Shown here piece by piece: positions 49,220 to 59,390 of a DNA stretch of 64,000 nt (positions are counted from its first letter, which is position 1; each line of letters starts with the position of its first letter). Origin of the DNA: Pseudocercospora fijiensis CIRAD86 (lineage: Eukaryota; Ascomycota; Dothideomycetes; Mycosphaerellales; Mycosphaerellaceae); contig NW_006921541.1 in NCBI RefSeq assembly GCF_000340215.1, forward strand, positions 861,963 to 925,962, in the 5' to 3' direction. The notes under the pieces are model-generated. The model saw only the letters and a program-made list of their open reading frames with translations, did not search any database and was not told the DNA's origin. Made by a program: the position numbers and the translations under genes.

Positions 49220-52200
49220 GTTATCGTAACTACGTTACTTAGGTAACCGTTATACGTAGACGCGGGCTATCCCTTATTTAGTATCGATCTTTCCGGACGA
49301 TAAGAGAGCTTTCTATTAATTACCGACGACGAATAGGAACGGCCCTTGAGCGCGATAACCGCGTCCGTCGCGGGGAACGTAAAGTAGCAGCTTTTTAGCA
49401 AAAATTTCTATAGTACCGATCGCGATATAAGCGCCTAAACGTTACATTATTCGAGGCGGAGTTATAGCGCGCGTCTCGCCCGCACCGTAAGGCCGATACG
49501 CTCGACCTCCTCTAAGGAGCGATAGCTAAGGAACATCGTAGAAGCGAGGATCGAGACCCTTAGGATACCGCGATAGGGAACAGTAAGATTAACGCTCCTC
49601 GCGGGGAACCGCTACTATTAGACGGTCTAGGATCGGCCGGGCAGTCCTTGTTTATTACCGGCTCGACGCCTACGCCTAAGCTAGAGACTAAGGTAAGCAA
49701 TAAGGATATAGCATTAGATACTACGGTTAAGAATTACACGGCCGCGCCTAAGCTAGAGGACCTAACGGACGAGGCGAATACAGTGTTAGACACTACGGTC
49801 GAGAGTCGTACGGCCGCGCCGGAGCTAGAGAATATAACGGACAAGGAGGATACGGTATTAGACGAAACGGTCGAGAATCGCATAGCCGCGCCGGAGCCTA
49901 GGGCCGTAACGAGCAGAGAGGATACAGCCTTAGACACCCCGATCGAGATTCCTACGCTCGCGGCTAAGCTTAAGAATATAACGAACAGAAAGGATATAGC
50001 GCCTAGCGCTACGGTCGAGATACGTACGGCTACGCCTAAGCTAGAGGATATAGAGAACTCGATAAAGGATTCGGTAGGTAGAGAAGACGCAATAGCGGAT
50101 TAGATCGGCGAGCATCGTAGAGAGATAGATAACGCTACGCTTAACCCGTAACAAACGCGACTAGAGGAATACGGTATTAACCTAGCGTAGACGTTAGAGG
50201 GCTTTACGATCCTCGCTACGGCAGAAGGCAATCTTCGATAGACCTTTCGTAAGGCGCTATCGCTTATTTCTACTAACGGCAGTTTAAGTACCGGCGAGGT
50301 TTAGGCGGTGTTAAGCTACGCTACTAAGAATAGATATATACGGCCTTTCCTAATATTCACCGAGGACGGATTAGATATAGAATTGCACTACGTATTAACG
50401 GACTCCGGCCGACAACTATTGTAGCGATACGTACCGTTGTTCTTAGGCCGTAGTCGTATTAACGATACGCTAATAGCGAGCTTAGCACCGTTGCCCCCGG
50501 CTAATAATACAGACGGATCCGATTTCGACTTACTCGAGGTAATAGCTCGCCTGTAATCGTAGGGGACGCCGGGTAGCGAGTTTAGTACTATATAGCGTTA
50601 GACTATTGCTAGCCTATCGATAGTGCTTCCGAATCTAGACTGTCCGCTCTCTAATATTAGACGATTTTCCTTTCTAAAATATTACGTACCGGCGGTTATC
50701 GCGGTAGTTAATCTAAATTACGTTTTCGATAGGAAGTCGTTTATATAGGCGGTTACGGCGCTTACTACGAAGAAGAAATAGTTAGCGGAGCTAGCGAAGG
50801 CGTTGCTAGGCGAGGGCCGATAGACGGGCCGAGCGCTCTATAAGGCTATAGCCGACTACTTTATCGATAACGACGACCCTCCGCCGTACTATTTAGGTAA
50901 ATAGGAGTTTGTTTAGAAGGGCAAAGCGTTATAGGTCGAGATCCTAGAGGCCGAGAAGCTATAGGACGTCGTACCGGGCTTCTTTGCCCTTTACCGAGAC
51001 GCCGCTACCTACGCGTCTAGTAGCCCGGCTAACGGTGCGGAAAGCGGCCCGATTAATCCCGTTAGCGCGCAGCCTCTTAATGCGCCTTCGGCTTTAGAAT
51101 CGATACCGCCGTCGACAATACCCGCAAATCGACCGGCTTTACTAGAACCACTATCTCCGCTAGCGCGCACACTTCCTAATTCACTACTACTATAGGTACT
51201 CGCCTCCCTAACGTAGGCGCCGAGTAACGGCTCGCTACAAGCGCCCGTACTAGCTCCTCCTAAGCTCCTAGCTACTCCGATCGAGTCGGTTTTTAAGGAA
51301 CCTCCGGTCCTATCCCCTAAGGAACTTAAGTTCGAGCGGCAGCGGCTTCGAGGCTAGCGCGCGCGCTAGACTTTGATTAATAAGCGTCTCCTTCGCGCTA
51401 ACGAGACGCCCGAGCAAGCTGCAATCCGGTAGTACGTAGAGTACGAGGACTATAATAAGAAAGTCGATGCGCTAATCGCCGCTAATCCTATAGAGCGTAA
51501 CAAGAATAGAGACGTACGCTTTATCTAGGCCGCGAAGCTCGTACGCAACGCGCACGCTAAGGACGCTAACGGTCGGCTACCTAATCTTTTTCGCCTACGC
51601 CTACGCAAGCGAATAGTCGAACACTATTTAGTAAGGCTTTAGTATTACCTATATTATCTGCACCTTATAGCTAGCGATCGGCGCTTCTAGATTCTACGCG
51701 AATTGCATTAGTATATAGGTAAGCTAGTTACCGATTTTAAAAACCTACTCTTTACGTAACCGTACTCCTTCTGAATCGTAAACGACGATCTCGCCCGTAA
51801 ATACTCTATCTTTAGGACCGACCTCTACTCGGACGGTTACGATACGTAGTAGGAGATTTACGCGATACGCTTTAGCGAGTACGTAGCGCTTATAACGGCG
51901 GGCGAATTAAAGGAGCTTCCTAACCTAGCTAACCTCGATACGAATTTTCTACTAACTATTACTTTCTACTACGCGAAGTTGTAGCACCGACTCCTAGCAA
52001 ACATTACCCGCTTACGCGAGAACTTCCTAGGCTTAAGCACCTATACCGGCGACGTACGATTCTAGCTAGCGCCGTCTCCAATCCGTAATAGAGCCGTCGG
52101 TCTTATAGTACGCGCTATCTTGCACTTCCTATAGACGGTCGACCTCGTATAAGAGTAGTTCTACCGCTTCGTCCTAAAAGAACATCGCGATAGCATTATA

Positions 52201-54117
52201 GTAGGCGGTTACCCGGTCCTATATAAGCGTAGCGAGAACGGTAAGGACGTATCCTACCGTAACTACGGTAAGGAATACCTAAAGACGGGCAAGCGACCTA
52301 TTAGCGAATACGTCGGAGCGACGAAGCATTATAAGATCGACCTAACTACTTGCGGCGAAGTCTAATTCTTATAGATAGTAGCTACCGGACGACTCTCGAT
52401 AGTACGCCTACCTTTACTAGACTCCTAGCTTAAGGATTACATAGTTTAGCTACTACTAATCGGTATAGAACTTAGTGCCTAGTCGGCTATATAGCTCTAT
52501 AAGTAGTACGAGTCGTCCCTTAATTCTAGTAGTCTGCCCTACCTATACCGTCGCAACCTAGGTCGCCTAGCTATTACCTAGGACGTCGTCGCTTACACCT
52601 AGCGGTATATTACGGTCCGTAACGTATATACGCTTCGCGGCGAGGGCTACACCTCCGCCCTCTATACTAATAAGGCGCTTGCGGATACTAAGGCTACTAA
52701 TACGTCGCGTACGGAATAGTACGCTTAGCTTACTAGTAGCGGTCGCTACTAGAACGGTACCTATATAGCTAATAAGGGCAAAGGTATGCCTCTACTGCTC
52801 CTTAACCGTTAGTGCCTAGTAGACTTCGGCCTAGTCTGCTAGCTAACGTAGATCGATCCGGTATACGCCTTATCTACCTTTATCGCCTATATCTAGACGC
52901 TTAAGGACGGCGCTATCCCTAATAGATTGCAGCCCGTACTAACGCTACAGTTCTATAATTTGCCGCGTACGGCCGCTACCGATCTAGTCTTCGATCCTTT
53001 AGGCGTCTAGGAGCGTATTATATAGGGCAATACTATTTTCAAGTACGATGAGATAGTAACGAATAAGAATTACTAGTAGTACAATATCGACTATACTTAG
53101 GATCCTATAGGCGCATTCCTAGTGCCGTTACCCGACTACTCGCTAGACGAGACCGACCTTACTAACGCGTACCTATTCGGCAAAATTATCCCTCTAGAGC
53201 TCGCGACTCGGGCTAAGCCGGTTGCCCCGCTAACTAAGGCGATCTAGCTAAATTCCTCGCGCGCATTACTATCGACTAAGTTAAACACTTGCTAGAAGCT
53301 AACCGCTAGCCCTTTCTTAGCGCCTCGCCTACTGTCGAAGATGCCGCCGCCGTCTAACCTATTCTCTACGCCTACGAAGGCTCTAGTCGCGGCTTAGCTA
53401 CTACCGCCTAATAATACGGTTGCGTAGCTGCAGTATAAGCTCCTATCGCTTCCGATACGCTTGCTACCTCTGCCCGCCCTATAAGAAAACACTATAGGCG
53501 CGTACGGATAGTACTAATATAATGCGACGGCAATTAGTATACGTACGCTTAACTTACAAGCGCTCTACTATATGCGCTAGTCCGAGTTAGTAGCAACCGA
53601 GGTGCACTAGCTTTAGTAGATACTAGCTAAGGTACAGATCCGCGAAGCTACTAAGCGCTAGATAGCCTAGTAGTGTCGTCTTTCCGCTACGGTCTTAAAG
53701 GAGTCCCTTACGCTATCGCTAACCTATCTCTACTACGATTTCTTACGCGTCGCGCCGTAATAGGCAATCCCTATACTATACCTAATTAACGAGGACGCTT
53801 TTAAGCTGCTCGGCGGCGTATAAGGCAATGCTACTAAAGATAAGATCGCGAAGCTTAACGTATAGATAGCCGACTACTTTAAGCTATACGGTACTATACG
53901 CGATGCCGACACGCTGCTATTGCTAGGTACCGACTTCCCTAACATCCCTATCGATTAGTTAGATCGCGCTACTGCTGTAGCGGACGCAGTTAATACCTCG
54001 CTGTCCGATAACAAGACTATAAAGACCGTCGCGCCTTAGCCGCAGCTAAAGGCGGTTTAGACTACACTAACTAGCTTACGCGACGCCCTTCGTAACCGTC
54101 GTAACAAGCAAGCATAA
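49220..54117 (+). pseudogene. Extra long sense ORF of Giant-B, function unknown
   Basis: Starting soon after the chromodomain, frames broken by RIP stops continue to TAA 54115-54117, about 1,600 codons. A frame change occurs between about 49560 and 49650. Seen: an N-terminal part with a 24-residue tandem repeat (49660-50060); a segment with VIAVVNLNYVFDRKSF near 50695 like VVIAANLAYVFIKAS in Giant-A; a Pro/Ala/Ser-rich linker (51040-51330); a large C-terminal domain with LGRLAIT near 52560, TLRGEGYTSALY near 52635 and YNIDYTxDPIGAFLVP near 53090, each with a Giant-A counterpart in the same order; then a charged helical region and basic end LRNRRNKQA. Conservation of order between two diverged elements argues for a real protein. 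Family unknown. Confidence 0.72.
49660..50060 (+). repeat. 72-bp tandem repeat encoding a 24-residue unit in the Giant-B extra ORF
   Basis: Five to six units lie within the uninterrupted stretch 49648-50103. The pattern is T-(D/N/S)-x-(E/K)-D-x-(V/A)-L-D-(T/E)-(T/P)-V-E-x-R-(T/I)-A-A-P-(E/K)-L-E-(N/D)-I. Because the unit contains almost no Gln or Trp codons, it survived RIP without stops, which explains why it is open. Confidence 0.85.
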
Positions 54118-54308
54118 AACCGACGCAGTTATTACTAGAGAGACACGATTCTGTACCTAGCATTACCGTTCTAGCATACTGTTTAGGCTTAGCCTTTATG
54201 CGACGCTATTACGCTCTTTTGCCTTAAACCTTCCTACGGTGCGGCCTGCTAAGGACCTTTGTTTTAGGACACTATAGACAGTGCCGACCTTTTTGTAGAG
54301 GGGGAGGC

Positions 54309-54496
54309 TGTTACGATATAACACTATTGTATGTACGATAGCAGGCAGCGGTTACTATCGACCGCTGCGGTCGCTATTGCTACTAATAGTAGGACTATTA
54401 TATAGATAGCTTGCCTCGCGGCACCTTAGAGAATGCATTAACTTTTGCACCGCATAACCGTTACGATACCTTCGTACTGTGACCGTGTGCCTAGCA
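54309..54496 (+). repeat. 3' LTR of Giant-B
   Basis: 188 bp partner of 41322-41509, preceded by polypurine tract AGAGGGGGAGGC and followed by CTCGA. Confidence 0.94.
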
Positions 54497-54733
54497 CTCG
54501 AGACTACTACGTATATAGCTAAGGTTATAGGCCCCTATAATAGCATCGCTAAGGAAATAGATTTGTACGTCCTCTATAAGAAGGCTACCGGGCTACCGAC
54601 TATTACCCGCCTAGAGTCTGCTATAGAGACTCTAGAGTCGAAGCGTAAGCGCAAGCGCGACGCCCTTAATACCTAGGCCGACGACAGGTCGCTATCTACT
54701 CCTAAGCGTAGCAAGAAGCATCTATTAGTATAA

Positions 54734-54937
54734 GCATTAGTATACGATTAATAGGATATAGTATAGAAGTTACCTATTAGCATAAGTATTAGTATACGAT
54801 TAATGGGATATAGTACAAATAGTATAAGTATTAGTATTAGTATTGTTATAATACGAGCAATAGGATATAGTGCTAGGAAGCATTAGGCGGCGTATTATAT
54901 ACAAGGGCGTATAAGTCTTTCCTTTTAGGGGGGAGGT
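54734..54937 (+). other. 3' untranslated part of Giant-A
   Basis: Between the stop codon of the extra ORF and the 3' LTR. It contains two copies of a 31-bp unit with ATTAGTATACGATTAAT (about 54736-54765 and 54785-54815) and a partial third copy. The end, AGGGGGGAGG, is the likely polypurine tract. Confidence 0.6.
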
Positions 54938-55108
54938 TGTTACGGTTTAGACAGTAGTGCGGCCGATCCTGCTTCGGATACTATCGATCCTACCGTAGAT
55001 TAGGACGATTAATGTATATAGTTTCCTAGGCTAGTAACTAACTAACAATTAATTATCTTTGTATACTAGAATCGTATCTGTCTCCGCTCTATAGAGCGTA
55101 TCCTAATA
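54938..55108 (+). repeat. 3' LTR of Giant-A
   Basis: 171 bp partner of 28258-28428, followed by target duplication CGCTA (55109-55113). Confidence 0.93.
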
Positions 55109-55162
55109 CGCTATTTACAAAAAGGTAAGCAAAACAAGTATATTTAGAAATTGCTCTAGCGT

Positions 55163-56490
55163 AGACCCTGTAGTAGTTCGGGTTAGTTTGGTTTAGTTTG
55201 CTAAGCCGAAACTCTAGTTTAGTTTGGGTTGGTTTGCTAAGCAACTATATAAGTAGCTAGTTCGAACTATATAATTTATCGGTTTTTAAGAAGTGTACGA
55301 ATGTATACGTAGCTTTAAGCAAGCCCTTTATAAGACTTAGTAGTATAGCCGGCAGCGTAGCCGGCATTTTTAGTCCTTAGTACTTATAGAATTTTCGAAT
55401 CCTACTTAGGCTACGTAGTTGTATAAAGGTACTTATATAACCTCAAATCTATAGACAATTAGCTAAGGGCACTAACTAATCAAAAGCACATACACACATA
55501 CATAAGGCATTATAGTTTAGTTCGGAAACTGTACTCCTTAGGTATGAATTTCATCCTTTCGTTTACAGTTCAATTCCCTAACTGCTTAGTAGAATGTCTT
55601 TATCTAGATCTAGGTAGAACTTATCGATTTCCGTCGAAGCTCTCCTTAAGAAGTTCTAGTACTTTCCTACTAAACTATACTCTAATATTAAGTACTAGGA
55701 TAGCTCCTCCCTCGATATCGGCACTATATACGAAACAGCTATAAGGCAGCTCTATAGGGCGTTCTACTAGTTACTCGCTATACTACGGCCGAATGCTAGT
55801 TCGTTCCTTAGAACTCTAGGTTATTTAGACCCCGTAGTAGTTCGGGTTAGTTTAGTTTAGTTTGCTAAGCCGAAACTCTAGTTTAGTTTAGGTTGGTTTG
55901 CTAAGTAACTATATAAGTAGCTAGTTCGAACTATATAATTTATCGGTTTTTAAGAAGTGTACGAATATATACGTAGCTTTAAGCAAGCCCTTTATAAGAC
56001 TTAGCAGTATAGCCGGTAGCGTAGCCGGCATTTTTAGTCCTTAGTACTTATAGAATTTTCGAATCCTACTTAGGCTACGTAGTTGTATAAAGGTACTTAT
56101 ATAACCTTAAATCTATAGACAATTAGCTAAGGGCACTAACTAATCAAAAGTATATATACATATATACAAGGCATTATAGTTTAGTTCGGAAACTGCACTC
56201 CTTAGGTATGAATTTCATCCTTTCGTTTACGGTTTAATTCCCTAACTGCTTAGCAGAATATCTTTATCTAGATCTAGGTAGAACTTATCGATTTCCGTCG
56301 AAGCTCTCCTTAAGAAGTTCTAGTACTTTCCTACTAAACTATACTCTAATATTAAGTACTAGGATAGCTCCTCCCTCGATATCGGTACTATATACGAAAC
56401 AGCTATAAGGTAGCTCTATAGGGCGTTCTACTAGTTACTCGCTATACTACGGCCGAATACTAGTTCGTTCCTTAGAACTCTAGGTTATTT
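55163..56490 (+). repeat. Tandem duplication of a 664-bp unit
   Basis: Copy 1 is 55163-55826 and copy 2 is 55827-56490. They match over the whole length, with scattered C/T and G/A differences (RIP after duplication) and no length change. Each copy contains GTTTGGTTTAGTTTGCTAAG-like AT-rich repeats, a GTAGCCGGCA motif, and near its end a coding-like stretch (TIYETAIRQLYRAFY, ILRPNASSFLRTLGYL) that continues in frame only after copy 2. No protein family is recognised. Confidence 0.92.
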
Positions 56491-57081
56491 AGTAGATATT
56501 AAGGATAGGGTAGGCAGTAACTTCGTATTGTATAAGGAAGTAGAGGCTGCTATAGAGGAGTCCTTTAACCTATAGAAGATAGTAAAAGATATAGAGGCAG
56601 CTATAGGTCTAGGTACCTAGTTGAATTTCTAGTAGGTAGAGTATAAGGATATTTAGTAGGAGTATTAGGTAGAGTTGCGAAAGCAGGTATATAATATAGT
56701 CTAGAGAATAGGGATAATGCCTATAACTATAAGTATTAGGTTCTTCAATCTTCTTCCTTTTTTCCTTGTTTTCTTTTTATAAAAATCTAAACTAATACAA
56801 ATTAACTAGAATGTCTATCTTCTTTTAGTTCTTTGTAAGACCTAGTAGCGTAGCCGGTAGCGTAGCCGGCAGCGTAGCCGGCCTTTTGACTCCTTAGTAC
56901 TAACGGGATTTTCGAAGACTTCTATTCCGTACGGCTAATAAAGTATACTATACTATATATATATGCTTAGAGAGTATTTAGAGCGCGGTATACAGCGCCG
57001 TATAACCGCGGCTTATTTCGTATATAGAAAAGCTTATAGACGATACTACGAACATCCTTCCTACTAGAACATCTATCCTAC
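56491..57081 (+). pseudogene. Unidentified coding remnant and AGCGTAGCCGGC repeats upstream of Gypsy-C
   Basis: From 56491 a plus-strand frame continues that of the duplication (DRVGSNFVLYKEVEAAIEES, then Gln-rich with RIP stops) to about 56730, ending in a pyrimidine tract. At 56846-56883 three copies of a 12-mer close to AGCGTAGCCGGC stand in tandem; single or double copies occur at about 55345 and 56010 in the duplicated units. The rest has no visible feature. Confidence 0.5.
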
Positions 57082-57305
57082 TATTGGCTAGTAACCGGCC
57101 CTACACACCTAGGCTGAGTTTTGAGCCTATATAAGAGGCCTCCTTCTATATTGTAGATAGAGCACCAACCTCGTATAGCACATTGTTTATATTATACTTC
57201 TATAATGCCTATATTGTAGGGCTCTAGTTATTAGCCTAAGCAACCGTCTTGTCATCCTATTATGCTAAACATAGCTGCCTATATTGCTATAGGTTATGTT
57301 ACCCT
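57082..57305 (+). repeat. 5' LTR of Gypsy-C (right end uncertain)
   Basis: Aligns to 26129-26350 over about 220 bp and contains CTATATAAGAGG (57129-57140), a TATA-like element. The LTR end is probably close to GGTTATGTTACC, but cannot be fixed without the 3' copy. Confidence 0.65.
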
Positions 57306-58190
57306 CGGTAGCCTATACTATTACTGCTAGTAGTAGTAGTGGTTTTGGTTTCCGTCCTTTATTAGAGCCGAAGGTGGGGCTATCTCTTTATATCTAACAG
57401 GTTCGGGTATATTGAAGGTAGTCTCTAGGCACGAATAGCTATAACTAAAGCGAGGGCACGACAAGAGCCTACGATACGGACGATACCGAAGTATCTTAAG
57501 GGGCTATTACGATAAGTAGAGAAACCTCTTAACGAGGGCATCGCTTTAACCCCGAAAAGCTACAAACCCTTAGGACTGTTATAGCTTAGGGCCTAGTCTA
57601 TAGCTATAGCTAGCTTCTAAGGACTCGGCTCCGGGTCGAAGACCTATTTAGCACCGCTTGCTCGAGATAAGCCCCGCCTAAGGAGGAGATAGACTAATTA
57701 CCTATCGGCCTTGCTTAGTTTGCTAAGACTATTAATTAATAGCAAATACGGATTGCAGGTCGGATAACCGGGGAGTCCCCTATTAATCGGGTAGGGCGTT
57801 CCTAGATTCGTAGCCTCGCTTAGACAGTACTTAGCCTTCTACTAGAAAAAGAAGGCTACCGCCCCCCTGCCTAGCTAAAGGAGGTACGAGCTAGTTTCTA
57901 GGATCTAGGTGTAAATAGAGATTGTAGTCTCTCCCTCCGAGCGGCTTTTATCTAAAATCTACTAAACTCAGCTCCTAGAGGTAGTTAGGCGACCCCTAGG
58001 AGGCTAAATCCTAATACTACCCCGGGGGTAACACTAGGAGAAACAGCCTAATATACTACTCTCTCGCATAGCAATATTACAACAAACTAAATAGACTAAA
58101 GTTACTAAAAATATATTTATATAGTATTCCATTTCAACTTTATATAGCATTCTATTTTAACTATTTCAACTATTTTATAATAATCGAATA
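57306..58190 (+). other. Leader region of Gypsy-C
   Basis: About 0.9 kb between LTR and gag, with no sustained frame. It contains a short TAG run (57330-57345) and the near-palindrome ACCCCGGGGGT (58019-58029). It would hold the packaging and priming signals of the element RNA. Confidence 0.5.
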
Positions 58191-58199
58191 AGCTCTAGC

Positions 58200-59390
58200 T
58201 CTAGCGAAAACGAACATCGAGAATTAGCGGAATCCTCTAAATCCGAAAACGCCCCTAATCCTATTAACGAAGAAATCAGGCGGCGACTAGTTAATATAAG
58301 TGAGCCTCCTACGCCCTCTACGCTAGAGGCGCTCTACACTGTCCTTATAAAAATAATAGAGAAGCAAACTAAGCTTCTCCGTTAAAACAAGCGTCGCCCG
58401 CTAGAGCTAGGGAGTAGGGCAAATCCCCTATTCGAAGGGTAGAACGCTATAGCATATATTAAGCGCTTTAAGGAAGGCTTAGTTAATTACGAGCTCGATA
58501 GAGAATCCGACTAGTACAAGATTCGGTCCTTTACGAGGACTACCTCCTCTAAGCTTTACCGAACCCTTAAAACCCTAGTTGGCTACCTAGAAAAGGACGA
58601 TAAGTCTAATACTAACTAGGAGACCTTTAAGATAGCCTTTATAAGGGAGTATCGGGAGCGCGATAGCCGTCGCATTAAAGGCAGTCGTACGTAGCTCGAG
58701 TCCCTCTACTTAGTAAGGCGCACTAAGGATAACGACCTAAAGGGGTATGTCCGCGAGTTTGTCGAGTTAGCGGATAGCATCGAATAGAGTAACCTCGAAA
58801 ACTCTTAGAGAACAAGGCTGCTCCTCTAGGGGTTGCCGTAGCCTATAGCTTAGCGTATCTTCCGTCGCTATAAGCTTAGCGAGTCCGATCCTAAGAGTTT
58901 TAGGAAATACAAAGAGGTCCTAGTGTGTATTAAGGCCGACATTAATAGCACAGCCGATGCGAGGAAGTTTATCTACGGCGAAGACCGGAATAACCTAGCG
59001 TAGGTTAGGAAAGAAGCCTTAGTAAGTAAGGGACCTAAGTTCCTTCCTAAATCGCAAAGTAGTCCTAAGACCGTAACTCCTACTGTTACTAAGCACTCTT
59101 AGGATGTCGCGGACTTAGCTAAATCCCTAGCCTAGCTAAACCTAAATGCGAAAGCATTATAGCGAGTTAGGGAGGTTATTAATGCTACTATACTAGGCGA
59201 TATACTACTAGTCTACTAGGTTTCAGATCCTAACTACCCTAAAGCCCCTTTAGTAGATGTCTACGCTATACGGAAGATCTATTCTAACTTAGATAGCAAG
59301 TGCTAGATATGTAGCGGGTTTAAACATATCTAATCCTCCTGCCCTATCTAGAAAGAGCTTCTTAAAAGGAAGCTTATTATGCAAGTAAAT
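58200..59390 (+). pseudogene. gag of Gypsy-C
   Basis: A frame beginning around ENEHRELAESSKSENAP can be followed with few RIP stops. It shows a capsid-like segment (NAIAYIKRFKEGL, IAFIREYRERDSRR, LESLYLVRRTKDND) and, near the end, an intact CCHC zinc knuckle at about 59301-59342 (C-x2-C-x4-H-x4-C, with ICSGFKHI inside). This gag is unrelated in sequence to those of the giant elements. Confidence 0.78.

Larger units (their letters stand above)
41322..54496 (+). mobile_element. Giant-B: 13.2-kb Ty3/Gypsy chromovirus nested in Giant-A
   Basis: Seen: 188-bp LTRs at 41322-41509 and 54309-54496, both TGTTACGAT...CCTAGCA with intact TG/CA ends, and perfect target duplication CTCGA (41317-41321; 54497-54501). 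A polypurine tract AGAGGGGGAGGC (54297-54308) precedes the 3' LTR. Order: gag, protease, RT, RNase H, integrase, chromodomain, extra ORF. It is related to Giant-A in architecture and protein sequence, though LTR sequences differ beyond the first bases. It must be younger than Giant-A, as it lies within that element's extra ORF. Confidence 0.94.
36796..54733 (+). pseudogene. Extra long sense ORF of Giant-A (pieces 36796-41321 and 54502-54733), function unknown
   Basis: One frame, broken by RIP stops, runs from about 36800 through the C-terminal half and straight across the Giant-B insertion (ALDTSLETTTYIA over the CTCGA site), ending at TAA 54731-54733: about 1,580 codons. Seen in order: a globular N-terminal part (GDLYLIALDAAVAEAF, VRRNDARYYITNKGAELYSY near 37190-37360); an acidic Asn/Asp/Glu-rich linker (37430-37620); a second globular part (LFANAKLILPNLALKLLYN near 37710); a large C-terminal domain (39000-40600) with EYDNPITSFRYPNGS, LGELAIT and SLxGEGYTT; and a basic tail KRKRKRD plus PKRSKK (54640-54720), like a nuclear localisation signal. 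A homologue sits at the same place in Giant-B. No known retroelement domain is recognised. Confidence 0.72.
28258..55108 (+). mobile_element. Giant-A: 13.7-kb Ty3/Gypsy chromovirus carrying nested Giant-B
   Basis: Seen: 171-bp LTRs at 28258-28428 (TATTACGG...CCTAACA) and 54938-55108 (TGTTACGG...CCTAATA), with perfect target duplication CGCTA at 28253-28257 and 55109-55113. A polypurine tract AGGGGGGAGG (54927-54936) precedes the 3' LTR. Subtracting Giant-B and its duplication leaves about 13.7 kb, far above the usual 5-8 kb for fungal Gypsy elements. Content: long gag (about 3.6 kb), pol with chromodomain, and an extra sense ORF of about 4.7 kb. After the 5' LTR comes CTAGTAGCTTCGCT, shared with Giant-B and probably the RIPed primer-binding site. 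Confidence 0.93.

Noticed and set aside
49734..49937. A 67-codon minus-strand frame opposite the 24-residue repeat
   Set aside because: Its own periodicity merely mirrors the repeat on the plus strand, which belongs to the extra ORF of Giant-B.
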